A DNA stretch of 64,000 nt from contig NW_026063256.1 in assembly GCF_024362695.1 (NCBI RefSeq), positions 558,001-622,000 on the forward strand, in the 5' to 3' direction. The position numbers were made by a program, and so were the translations under genes. Below, one piece after another: positions 9,878 to 19,431 of the stretch. The notes beneath the pieces were generated by a model that was not told where the DNA came from, did no database searches, and saw nothing but the letters and a program-made list of their open reading frames with translations. This stretch comes from Pectinophora gossypiella (Eukaryota; Arthropoda; Insecta; Lepidoptera; Gelechiidae). How positions within the stretch are numbered: position 1 is the first letter of the stretch; each line of letters begins with the position of its first letter.

Positions 9878-10751
9878 CGACGGTAAAAAGCAATCCTGCT
9901 GTAAACCACACCCTGGCCAAATTTTTTTTATTTTTGATTCGGAATCAGAAAAAAATTCTGCGTCGAATGGTCCTATTCCCATGGCTCTACGACCTCTAGA
10001 AATTTCTGTACAGCGTTGGGATTTTGCTTATTTTTCCAAAAAGACAACTGAATATTTGCTGTAAATAGCATTAAAAACAGCATTTTTCTGTGATATGTCT
10101 TTTACACCAATTTTGCTTTTGCAAATAATTTGATCTTTGTAGTTACAGCACTATTTAATGGTGAACAGTGCGGGTTACTGCATAATTGCATAACACATTT
10201 AAGTAACGTACTATGTTTACTACATTTATTAGACAATAATCTGTTGATCGGCGTTGTTTACTACATTTTAAACAAGTATGATATTACAGACAATGACAAC
10301 TTACGCCAATTTAAAAACATCGTTATTTACTGGTCATGCGCATTTACCACCATTATAATACGCGCTCGCGCGTATATGACCGCGGGTTACCGCGTCGCTC
10401 AGTTACTCCGCGACAGTCGGGAAGGAGTGACATATTTGCTGTAACTATCTTTCGCTACCAATATGGAGTCATTTTTTTTATTATTTATTATTACTTATAC
10501 GAGTGGGTCACGGGATTGTCCATTTGGAGTTGGTCTAATCCTTATATCTGCCATTAGCGAGGTCAAGCCCACCGGATGGTTACCCGTTGGGGTAGGCCCG
10601 GCGAGCGCACGTCAGCTTGTGGCGATGGTCGAGTCCGGTGTTGGAGGGCTGCTCCGTCATATTGCTCGGTCTGAAGAAGGTGGACGCTTTGGGGCGACGA
10701 CTGTTAACTACCACTTGGAAACGTCACTCACCCTCGAAGGTGACCACAATA

Positions 10752-12083
10752 CTAATTATTCAGCGAAGAGTAGTAGATGTGGACAGCCTCGTTCCAGTCG
10801 TTGGCAGTCCAATGGAGATGGTCAATACCGCCACTGAACTGGATTAGTAGTGAGGTCAAGCCTTTCACTATAATGGGCACCGGATCTATCTTGCTTCGGA
10901 TGGCGTCCAGGATATCGTAGAGTAGCTGGATAGTCTGCTCCAGCATCTCCAGCTTATTCACTGTATGAAGTAATGTCTCCGCCTTGCCTTCTTTTCCTAT
11001 GGAGGGGCGGCGACCGCCGTTGTTGATGCGGTTGGTGTTGGTCGTGGTGGTTCGGAATCCTCAGCGGCAGACAGGGCAGGTTTTGCCTTCTTGCGTGACT
11101 GCTTCGACCTGTGCGGTTTATGTTCATCTGGACGGTTGCCGCTGCCAAGTGCGAATTCTGGGCTGTCAGTTCGCTGGGATGCTTCGCGACGGTAGCTGCT
11201 GCTGTGGGTTTCGAGGCTCTTGCACTCGTTGATGGCGTAGTGCCCTCCATTCGTGTTGCCAGCTCGCGCACTTTTACCGGGCAGGATGAGCTGTTAGCCG
11301 GGTGAAGTCCGCTGCAGTTGCAACAGGTAGCCGGTTCCTCACGGGGAGGCATGCAGTCTTTCGCCGCATGGCTCATACCGCATCGCACGTAGGCTATGAC
11401 AGTTGTGGCTGCTGTGCCGGAATTATTGGCAGTGGTGGCACTGTGGCGCTTGGGTCTTCTCTATGCTTTAACTTTTATACCGGGCATGCATATAGGAGTT
11501 CGGAGGTTTCGTAGATCTTTTGGAACCCCAGTGTTTGCCGGATCTCCAAGAAGAAGATGCAGCCAGGATTGCCTGTGCGGGCCTGGATGGACCGGATATA
11601 CTCCTGTTCGTAGCCTCGGTTCTTCAGCTCCTCCTCGAGTTTTGCGATGTCGGTATCCTCCGGTAATTCGCGGGTCGCCAGTTTCAGCGAATGTTCCATC
11701 GGGGTTGTGTACGTGAACCAAAAGAGTCCAGTGTCTTTCTCCAGGTTGGTGACGTAACGCTGGTAAAGCCTGAACTCCTCATCGGTTTTCGCCAGGAAGC
11801 GTACTCTTTTGCCGTACGGACGCGCGTTGCGAACATGGCCTAACTTATCCCTCACCTGTCGGAAGTGGTGCGTCCAATTGGGCAGATGATTCACCACTGT
11901 GGGCGGAACCTTCTTGCTCGCAAATGCGAGCAGTGGTTGCAAACTCACCGGAGCGAGAGCGGGCGCAGACGTGGGCGTCATCCGCAGGGATAGACATGGA
12001 GGCGCATGTGGGGGTGAGCCAGGGGTAGTGTAAACCGCCGCGTATGAGCGCGGTGGTGTCGTCTCCATGTCCAAAGAGGGCAT
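10752..12083 (-). pseudogene. Jockey-like LINE ORF1 (gag-like), frameshifted
   Basis: Read on the minus strand. 11475-12083 encodes about 200 aa with a proline-rich start, then a segment ('THHFRQVRDKLGHV', 'HSLKLATRELPEDTDIAKL', 'NPGCIFFLEI') matching the nucleic-acid-binding gag-like protein of jockey-type LINEs. After a frame break near 11400, 10954-11388 carries the zinc-knuckle remnants (RCGMSHAAKDC, then CCNCSGLHPANSSSCP). A further break gives the tail (10752-10961). No ORF2 follows, so the copy is truncated as well as shifted. GC is higher than in the surrounding DNA. Confidence 0.75.
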
Positions 12084-12152
12084 GGAGAAACCGGAGATCG
12101 ATATAGGTTTTGGTGCGTTGACTACCGTTCTGGCGGTGTTGTTATCCTCTTA

Positions 12153-12850
12153 TTAAATAATAAATAAATAAATAAAAAGAGTTTATTTCGGACATGCTCC
12201 ATAGTGGTTAGTAACAAGCAATAAACAACTTAATCTAGTGTTATTCCCGGTTATTCCCGACATGTTCTGCTCTAGGGAGTTGGGGTAGGGGCAGTGGAAA
12301 AGAGGATGGCCGAAGATCTCCGCCAGCGAAATATGGCGTGGGCGTCGTATTTGGTGTGCGGCGAGTTGCGGCTCGAAGCAGCGGCTGGCGCCATAGGGAT
12401 GCGCGAGCGAACAAATGTGCGCGTTCGTTCCTTTGTCACGCCTGCCATTGGGAGAGCCATGCTTCGACCTTAACGGCCTAGGCGTGGCAGGACTGTACCG
12501 GTACGAAGCTTAGCGGGCCGTCCCACAGAGCACTAGCTACCACTCCCTTCCCGGTGAGACTCGCTGTCTCAGGAGCGGTAACGGTGGTATCGTTTGTCAC
12601 CGCGCAAGAGAGTACTTTAAAATACACCTCCTACTTCACGCCTCAGGTCGCAGAGTGGGTAGCCGCAGAAAAAGGTTGGCTTCCGAGTACCTTCAAAGCT
12701 TTAAGTACAGCGGCTAATCTGCCTAACTGGGCACCCTCAGGCCTGTTGTCTTATATTTTGTACCGGGTACGCGCCCTCAGCGCCCCCCATTTGTCTAGCT
12801 AAGTAAATAATGCCATTTGCGGCAAATCTACAGAAGTATTTTCTTCAATA
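12153..12850 (-). mobile_element. LINE 3'-end fragment with AAATA-rich tail
   Basis: On the minus strand it ends with an ATTTATTTATTT-type tail (about 12180-12153). It carries the block 'gacaacaggcctgagggtgcccagtt', also present at 41455-41490, where it follows an RNase H remnant. So this is the 3' untranslated end of the same LINE family. Short plus-strand frames across it are shadows. No intact coding is seen. Confidence 0.65.
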
Positions 12851-13528
12851 GATACCTAGGTAGGAGTAGTGTATATAATTTTTTGATCTCACAATTTACC
12901 TGTTAAATAGTATAGCACGCTACAGGTAGTATTTCCCGTGCTTTAAGCGGGCGGAGTACACTATTGTTGCTTAGATGTATGCAAGATGGTAATTTTTTAT
13001 TTCATAATTTAGCTATTTATTAGTGGGTTTATGTTCTTTTAACATTTTAAAATTACTTCATATAATTGTCATTCCATACTTACATCATTTTAATTTTATT
13101 ATCATTTCACAACTTCTGTTAGTTAAAACAATTAAGTGCACCAGCTAACACAGACTTGTGACATTTACATCAAAATTGCTATATATAAATAGTTATTATA
13201 AGTGATTTACAGCAATTTTGCGTATAAATAAAGTACTTGATTTTGAGTGGCCCATACATTTACCTGCTTCATTTACAGCAACTTTGTGTAACAGAAAAAA
13301 AAGTGCGATTGCTGTAACCCACACAAACATAGGCTTAAATTAACTTCTAGTAAGTTTTAGGTATTTAACTTGATAGATAATCAAAAAATACATTTTGGTT
13401 CTAAAAATCACATTTATAGGCGTAATAGTTTAGGAGATATGATTTTTTTTCAAATTTTTCAAAAGTTTTTGGGCTCTGGTGAACATTTTGCATTTTGTGG
13501 GTTACAGCAGGATTGCTTTTTACCGTCG
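12851..13528. other. Right subterminal region of the ATAT element
   Basis: AT-rich and non-coding. It contains repeated GCTGTAA/TTACAGC motifs (near 13207, 13273, 13309, 13501) matching those at the left end (near 9900, 10057, 10142, 10435). Such subterminal repeats are typical transposase-binding sites in several DNA-transposon superfamilies. Binding here is inferred. Confidence 0.55.
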
Positions 13529-14276
13529 ATATAGACTTAGTTAAATAGTTTTTCGACAACAAATCCTGAGGTGATTTTGCAGTCCACTACTGTACACTCA
13601 GGACAAACATGGCCGTAAAAAAACCCTAGGACAGAGTTTGATAGAACTTTGCCAGAATCATAGGACAAGTATAAGCTATCATTACATGCAAGTCTCACCA
13701 GTGGAGGTTCTTGGACCAAGTTCCAAGTTGCTGATAAGCTTATAATATGCAATACCGTAATGACTTGCTAATGATGACGATTTCTTGCAATAGGCAATAG
13801 CTTAGCCGGTCTCTATCGGAGAGGTGTTTATTTATTTTTCTTGTTATTATCACTCAGATCAAATTCCGGAAGCAATATAAAAAAAATCGGTAAGATACTT
13901 TTGGAAGGGGTAAAAGGCATGAAACTTGAACTTAGCTACCGAGAAACAATGGCGCTGCAGATATAAATTGACTATAATTCGCTTACAAAAAGATTTTTTT
14001 TTGTTTTTTTTTATGTTTCGGATTCTGGAAAAGATCCTCTTTAAAATGATATACAATATGATACATAATTATTTATGTAGACTTAGTTATCCAGCAACAA
14101 ATCTTGAGTCGATTTTAGCTCCCACTGTATTTTATCACATTTTTAGCCAGGACAAACATGGCCGTAAAAAAAGAACCCCGGGACAGAATCTGATAGGACT
14201 TTGCCAGAATCATAGGGAAAGCATAAGCTTTCATTACATATAAGTCTCATCAGTGGAGGTTCTTGGACCAAGTTTC
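13529..14276 (-). mobile_element. Fold-back element, outer right arm
   Basis: This is the mirror of 3820-4577, with the C, B and A subunits in reverse complement. Differences are few (small indels in A-runs, scattered substitutions). The outer end reads '...cttggaccaagtttcatacaaaagtgcccatt'. The left arm has lost about 16 bp of this ('gaatctggtcc' instead), so the true terminus is probably near the GCCCAT/ATGGGC shared by both. Confidence 0.8.
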
Positions 14277-14595
14277 ATACAAAAGTGCCCATTGTCATTT
14301 AGTAATATTATTCTGAGATAATACAAATTATATTTATGCATGGGTATCTATATAATTTGTATTATTATTTAAATAGTATTGCCACTGACTACCTGTTATC
14401 TCATTGGCTGCGCCATAATGCGCGCCACAAAGCGCGTAAGTGAGGTGAGAGTTAGTGGGGGTAATCGTTTCGTTATGGCAATGTCCAACTCGATAGCCAG
14501 TCTGATATGGGACGCTTGACAGTAAAGTCGCTTTGGACTGAAAGTGCTTACCTAAATATTTGCCATATAAGTTTTCCTTGTATTTGTTTTGCTAA
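14277..14595. other. Spacer between fold-back element and palindrome
   Basis: No ORF of note. It contains an AT-rich inverted repeat (AATACAAATTATA near 14324 against TATAATTTGTATT near 14352) and a GC-rich patch around 14410-14450. It is one of the few stretches in the window that I could not tie to a repeat family. Confidence 0.4.
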
Positions 14596-14621
14596 TCTAT
14601 ACTTATAATAAATCTGTAGAA

Positions 14622-14693
14622 AGGTTACTTGTGGCTCTGCCCACCCCATTAGGGATTACGGGCGTGAGTTTATGTATGTATGTATGTATGTAG
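14622..14693. repeat. Short dispersed repeat with TATG tail
   Basis: The block 'acttgtggctctgcccaccc', then 'ggcgtgagtttatg' and a TATG-repeat tail, recurs at 61747-61815 inside the BEL element and, more diverged, at 43129-43170. It interrupts the Helitron-like element: 'tgtagaaaggt' is repeated on both sides, which looks like a target duplication. It is probably a lepidopteran SINE-like or LINE-tail repeat. Confidence 0.6.
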
Positions 14694-14788
14694 AAAGGTC
14701 ATTTCTGTACATTAAATATTTTTTCAAAATAACTATCAGGGGGTGATAAGTGATCGATACTGATGCCAAAAATGCAATCAGTAAAATT

Positions 14789-14833
<45 letters not shown>

Positions 14834-14984
14834 ATGTTCCTTATAGAAACAAAAACAACTGGACGGATTTTAATGAAACTTGGTACAATTATTCTTCACA
14901 CTCCTAAACAGGTTATAGTATACTTTTCATCACGCTACAATCAATAGGAGCAGAGTAGTGAAGGGAAATCCTTTTGTATGAAAA

Positions 14985-16330
14985 ATCTAAACCACTCAAG
15001 TTAGACGTTTGAAATTTGTCATGCAGGTACCTTAGATACCGTAGAGGTGTACTAAGAAAGGAATTCCCGAAATTCCCACGGGAACGGGAATTAGCGGGAA
15101 AATCCTTTTGTATGAAAAATCTAAACCACTCAAGTTAGACGTTTGAAATTTGGCATGCAGGTACCATAGGTACCGTTGAGGTGCACTAAGAAAGGAATTC
15201 CCGAAATTCTCACGAGAACGGGAATTAGCGGGAAAATCCTTTTGTATGAAAAATCTAAACCACTCAAGTTAGACGTTTGAAATTTGTCATGCAGGTACCT
15301 TAGGTACCGTGGAGGTGCACTAAGAAAGGAATTCCCGAAATTCCCACGGGAACGGGAATTAACGGGAAAATCCTTTTGTATGAAAAGTTAGATGTTTGAA
15401 ATTTGGCAAGCAGGTACCATAGATACCGCAGAGGTGCACTAAGAAAGGAATTCCCGAAATTCCCACGGGAACGGGAATTAGCGGGAAAATCCTTTTGTAT
15501 GAATAATCTAAACCACTCAAGTTAGACGTTTGAAATTTGGCATGCAGGTACCATAGGTACCGTTGAGGTGCACTAAGAAAGGAATTCCCGAAATTCTCAC
15601 GAGAACGGGAATTAGCGGGAAAATCCTTTTGTATGAAAAATCTAAACCACTCAAGTTAGACGTTTGAAATTTGTCATGCAGGTACCTTAGGTACCGTGGA
15701 GGTGCACTAAGAAAGTAATTCCCGAAATTCCCACGGGAACGGGAATTAACGGGAAAATCCTTTTGTATGAAAAGTTAGATGTTTGAAATTTGTCATGCAG
15801 GTACCTTAGATACCGTAGAGGTGTACTAAGAAAGGAATTCCCGAAATTCCCACGGGAACGGGAATTAGCGGGAAAATCCTTTTGTATGAAAAATCTAAAC
15901 CACTCAAGTTAGACGTTTGAAATTTGGCATGCAGGTACCATAGGTACCGTTGAGGTGCACTAAGAAAGGAATTCCCGAAATTCTCACGAGAACGGGAATT
16001 AGCGGGAAAATCCTTTTGTATGAAAAATCTAAACCGCTCAAGTTAGACGTTTGAAATTTGTCATGCAGGTACCTTAGGTACCGTGGAGGTGCACTAAGAA
16101 AGGAATTCCCGAAATTCCCACGGGAACGGGAATTAACGGGAAAATCCTTTTGTATGAAAAGTTAGATGTTTGAAATTTGGCACGCAGGTACCTTAGATAC
16201 CGTAGAGGTGCACTAAGAAAGGAATTCCCGAAATTCCCACGGGAACGGGAATTAGCGGGAAAATCCTTTTGTATGAATAATCTAAACCACTCAAGTTAGA
16301 CGTTTGAAATTTGGCATGCAGGTACTTTAG
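14985..16330. repeat. Minisatellite with three-monomer higher-order period
   Basis: Monomers of about 118-135 bp contain GGAATTCCCGAAATTC, a GGGAACGGGAATTA block, 'aaaatccttttgtatga' and GGTACC. Three monomer variants (a: CCCACGGGAAC; b: CTCACGAGAAC; c: AACGGG followed by a shortened unit) alternate in order, giving a period of about 388 bp repeated three times (variant a near 15060, 15443, 15834, 16220). Related monomers occur in all family A copies, with different counts. Confidence 0.8.
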
Positions 16331-16764
16331 TAAACTTAAAGCTTAGTTGCAACAGGATATTACAAAATTCCCACGGGAACGGTAGTTAGCGGGAAAAAAC
16401 ATTTGTATGAAAAAATCAAATCTAAATAAAAGGAGAAACTGACTGACTCAGTGACTGACATATCAACGCATAGCCTGAACGGCTAAATGTAGGCATTTGA
16501 AATTTGGAAGGGACATAGCTTAGGTACCGTAGAGGTGCACTAAGAAAGGAATTCCCGGAATTCCCACGGGAACGGAAATTAGCGGGAAAATCCTTTTGTA
16601 TGAAAAATCTAAACCGCTTAAGTTAGACGCTTGAAATTTGGCATGCAGGTACCTTAGTTAACTTAAAGCTTAGTTGCAACAGATTATTGCAAAATTCCCA
16701 CGGAAACGGGAGTTAGCGGGAAAAAAACATTTGTATGAAAAAATTTAAACCGCGCAAGATAGAT

Positions 16765-16965
16765 GTTTTCAATTCAATTCAATTAAATTATTTATTGCAT
16801 TCCATGTAGTACAATGGGGTGTTACATAGGCATAGGAACTAAAACATGGACCCTGTAGGGCACAGCAACGTTGAAGGGAAGAGAGGAAGTGTGTATTAAA
16901 ATTAAAACTCAATGAACAATCAATTAAAAAAAAATCAATTCAATCAATTGATTCAATCTAGCATG
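16765..16965 (-). mobile_element. Old LINE 3'-tail insertion shared by family A
   Basis: On the minus strand it ends GCAATAAATAATTTAATTGAATTG, a polyadenylation-like signal followed by GAATT repeats, as many LINE 3' ends do. The same insertion is in all four family A copies (about 21955-22135, 28735-28915, 39450-39650), so it predates their spread. Confidence 0.65.
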
Positions 16966-17177
16966 CATGCATACCTTAGTAAATATAAAGTTTATTTTTG
17001 GCTGTATTTTGAAAAATGGGAGTTATTGGGAAAAAAATTGTATGAAAAAATCTAAACTGCATAAGTTAGATGCTTGAAATTTGATATGCACTCCCACACA
17101 CACAAAGATCTCTGTCTTATATAACACGCCACGCGGACGAAGTCGCGGGCAAAAGCTAGTAATATAATATAAGCAAG

Positions 17178-17398
17178 TTATACCAGTTCCTCGGTGTTTA
17201 ATTCGCTATCCCTGACTTCTGAGGTAACGGCAAAGTAGTGCCCTTTACATTCCTTTATCGCATTCAATTTCGATTCCATGTAATCCTTAATTTCGGTGAA
17301 TTGTGCTGCAATGTGAAACTCAAGGTTAGTCGTGAAATTATCGGAGCTCGGGTTCGGTCTGGGTGCCTGCGACCTACTACTACTACTACTACTACTAT

Positions 17399-17434
<36 letters not shown>

Positions 17435-17696
17435 CGCGCATCTTGTTTACGTTGTATTCGCAGTCCTTCGAGTAGGTATCGTTCAACGCAGAGGTTGAAG
17501 TTGTGTTATCATATTTCGGGAGCGAAGACACGCAAGTTGGACATAACCACACACTTTTAGCTTCTTCGGTTAGCTTGTTGAAGATATCCTTGGCCATATT
17601 TATGCAAAAAAGGTCGTATGTATATTTGCATTTTGTACATTCCATTTAATGTAAGTCGAGAATTTTTCTCTGGCATCCGCTGCATTTTGATGACAT
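17178..17696 (-). pseudogene. PHD-finger LINE ORF1-like remnant, left palindrome arm
   Basis: This mirrors 21210-21725. The frame from Met (17694-17696) starts CSGCQRKI, meets an in-frame TAA (17646-17648), then resumes MECTKCKYTYDLFC ... WLCPTC. Together these give the C-x2-C pairs of a PHD-type zinc finger, as found at the N-terminus of some lepidopteran LINE ORF1 proteins (compare 34654). A polyserine run follows, encoded by an AGT microsatellite (17376-17434, one unit longer than the mirror copy). The C-terminal part has a short helix (FTEIKDYMESKLNAIKE). No ORF2 follows. It could also be a captured host-derived gene. I favour ORF1. Confidence 0.55.
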
Positions 17697-17915
17697 GATT
17701 TAAAGCAAACAAGCCGGTGATCGAATAATCGCTGTAGGTGTAGGTATTGTAGATGAGTGCGCGGTCAGTAGCGCGCGTTGTGGAAGACACAGAACAACAC
17801 AAAACCGTGACATTTAAAACAAAATTATATTCTCGAAACAAAAATTTATTTTCATTTACTTTTGGTGCCTATATAATACAAGTAAGTATATTACTTTGTT
17901 CTAAAAAATAAAATA

Positions 17916-19217
17916 CACTTCTCATCAAAAAAATCGAAACACCTGGCAAGTTTACGTTTTGTCAGGATTATCAGAAAAATGTGTACATTTAGGAATAAAT
18001 GTTAAATGTCGTTTAATAGTGAGTAATATGAGCTTATCAAATCTTAATGTTAATGTTCTAAATTTAAATGAATTTTTCATAGGTTTCGTATTTTGTTAAA
18101 TGAGTCATTTTTATTCCGTATGGAGTATAAAGGAAATGGATAAAACAACACACGTAAATGAAAAAAAAAGCTAAAAAACGTTTATTTAATAACTTGTATT
18201 CCCTCCCCGAGCTCTAATTACTGCTTCCATACGGTTCTTCATCGATCGGATGAGAGTCACGATCACATGCTGTGGTATATTGTCCCATTCCTCTTGGATT
18301 GCATCTTGCAGCTGGCTAAGTGTTTCTGGGGCAGGATCTCTTGCTCGAATTCGTCTCTTTAATTCATCCCACAGATGTTCAATGGGATTCATGTCCGGGC
18401 TTCTTGCTGGCCATTCCATAATAGAGATATCGACTTCGTTAAGATAATCTAGTACGACGCCCGCGGTGTGAGCCCTAGCATTGTCGTGCATGAATATGAA
18501 GCCGTTGCCAATAAAATGTGCATAGGGCATCACATGAGGCTCGAGACACTCTTCGACGTACCGATGACAGTTTAGTGCAGGCAGACGTGGCCCAGACACG
18601 AAAGCAAGCTCTGTCTTACCGTCGGCGCTGATTCCTCCCCAAACCGTCCACGAACCGCCACCATAGCTGACCTTTTCTTCAATGCAGCATTGTGCATAGC
18701 GTTCTCCGTCTCTTCTGTAGACCTTGTTCCTTCCGTCGTTACCATACAGCATAATTTTACACTCATCAGAAAAGAGAACTTTGCTCCACTGTAGGTGTGA
18801 CCAATTTAGGTGCTCACGTGCAAAGTTAAGGCGCGCTCTTCGATGGTCTGCAGTTAATTTCGGCCCATTTGCTGGCTTATGCGGTACCAGTCCACTATCC
18901 TTCAACCTTCTTCTAATTGTAGAGTCACTTACAGCCACCCTTCGTACAACACGAAGCCGCTGCTGCAGTTGAAAAGCGTTAAGGCGTCGATTTCTTAAAG
19001 AAGTTGTTACAATAAATCGATCATCTCGCTCAGAAGTGACCCGATTCCTGCCAGATCCTGAACGGCGCGTGAACAAACCAGTCTCCCGATAACGTTTATA
19101 GACTCTATGAACAGATGACAGGCTTAGATGCAGTCTTGCAGCCACAACACGCTGACTAAGGCCAGAATCCAGCAATGCCACAACTTGGGCGGCTTCTGTG
19201 GGCGAAGTATCCATACG
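17916..19217 (-). mobile_element. Tc1 element copy 2, 5'-truncated, left half of pair
   Basis: The outer TIR (CACTTCTCATC) is intact at 17916, with TA at 17914-17915. Homology to copy 1 stops at 'ccatacg', three bases past the start codon. The missing 5' UTR and TIR are replaced by about 19 bp and then the MITE. It faces copy 3 head to head. The sequence outside its TA is mirrored outside copy 3. Confidence 0.9.
18186..19214 (-). CDS. Tc1-family transposase (DD34E), copy 2
   Basis: 342 aa with no stops. Same domains as the copy at 7164: N-terminal double helix-turn-helix to about residue 110, basic linker at 50-58, triad D150/D244/E279 with 34 residues between the last two. It carries S107 (SG in place of RG after KD), H140 and K181. 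The ORF is intact, but its normal 5' UTR and inner TIR are gone, so any transcription would start in the 250-bp core that it shares with the divergent copy 3. It could still supply enzyme in trans. Confidence 0.95.
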   Translation of the reverse strand: MDTSPTEAAQVVALLDSGLSQRVVAARLHLSLSSVHRVYKRYRETGLFTRRSGSGRNRVTSERDDRFIVTTSLRNRRLNAFQLQQRLRVVRRVAVSDSTIRRRLKDSGLVPHKPANGPKLTADHRRARLNFAREHLNWSHLQWSKVLFSDECKIMLYGNDGRNKVYRRDGERYAQCCIEEKVSYGGGSWTVWGGISADGKTELAFVSGPRLPALNCHRYVEECLEPHVMPYAHFIGNGFIFMHDNARAHTAGVVLDYLNEVDISIMEWPARSPDMNPIEHLWDELKRRIRARDPAPETLSQLQDAIQEEWDNIPQHVIVTLIRSMKNRMEAVIRARGGNTSY

Positions 19218-19236
19218 ATGGCGATTGGCTCCGATA

Positions 19237-19421
19237 AAGGTGGGTACTGACTGGTGTTACGAAGCGTAATGTAATGTGTTACACAGCGAGCGTTCGTGCT
19301 GTCAGTACAGGGAAATAAGGCGCTCGTACCGAGCATCAACACTGATTTTGATGACGTAACATTTATCGTGCTCGCTGCGAATGGTACAATACGCATCCGA
19401 CCACCGGTCAGTACCCACCTT
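19237..19421. mobile_element. 185-bp MITE at palindrome centre
   Basis: Perfect 15-bp TIRs, AAGGTGGGTACTGAC at 19237-19251 and its reverse complement at 19407-19421, are flanked by ATA on both sides (19234-19236, 19422-19424), consistent with a 3-bp target duplication. The MITE contains no ORF of note. Without it, the two Tc1 start codons would be only about 290 bp apart. The superfamily is uncertain: 3-bp duplications suggest PIF/Harbinger-like elements, though those prefer TWA. Confidence 0.7.
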
Positions 19422-19431
19422 ATAATGTAGA

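Larger units (their letters stand above)
9878..13528. mobile_element. TIR element with 4-bp ATAT target duplication
   Basis: CGACGGTAAAAAGCAATCCT at 9878 is mirrored at the right end (13528), giving TIRs of about 33 bp. ATAT flanks both sides (9874-9877, 13529-13532). The left outer arm of the fold-back element shows the uninterrupted target (gtATATagac on one strand). Subterminal copies of GCTGTAA/TTACAGC recur near both ends. No transposase is left: the middle is filled by two LINE fragments. A 4-bp duplication fits Sola-type elements among others. The superfamily is not resolved. Confidence 0.75.
14596..17159 (+). mobile_element. Helitron-like element, family A copy 1
   Basis: TC at 14596 follows A14595 (TCTATACTTATAATAAATCTG). 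CTAG at 17156-17159 precedes T17160. The terminal hairpin is ACGCGGACGAAGTCGCG. Inside are a GTCT microsatellite (14792-14833), a minisatellite block and an old LINE-tail insertion. Copies with the same ends are at 21744-25416, 28523-30660 and 39267-40989 (all minus). No Rep/helicase. This copy is the left outer part of the large palindrome. Unlike the others it has a short insertion at about 14622-14693. Confidence 0.8.

Noticed and set aside
10463..10837. 124-aa plus-strand ORF upstream of the jockey ORF1 remnant
   Set aside because: It overlaps the minus-strand ORF1 tail and LINE flank, with no recognisable domain.
14985..16330. Regular repeats resembling a CRISPR array
   Set aside because: The spacing segments are themselves repeated, the units exceed 100 bp, there are no cas genes, and the surroundings are eukaryotic transposons.
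17363..17560. Polytyrosine and polythreonine frames around 17376-17434
   Set aside because: They are antisense frames of the AGT microsatellite that encodes polyserine in the ORF1 remnant.
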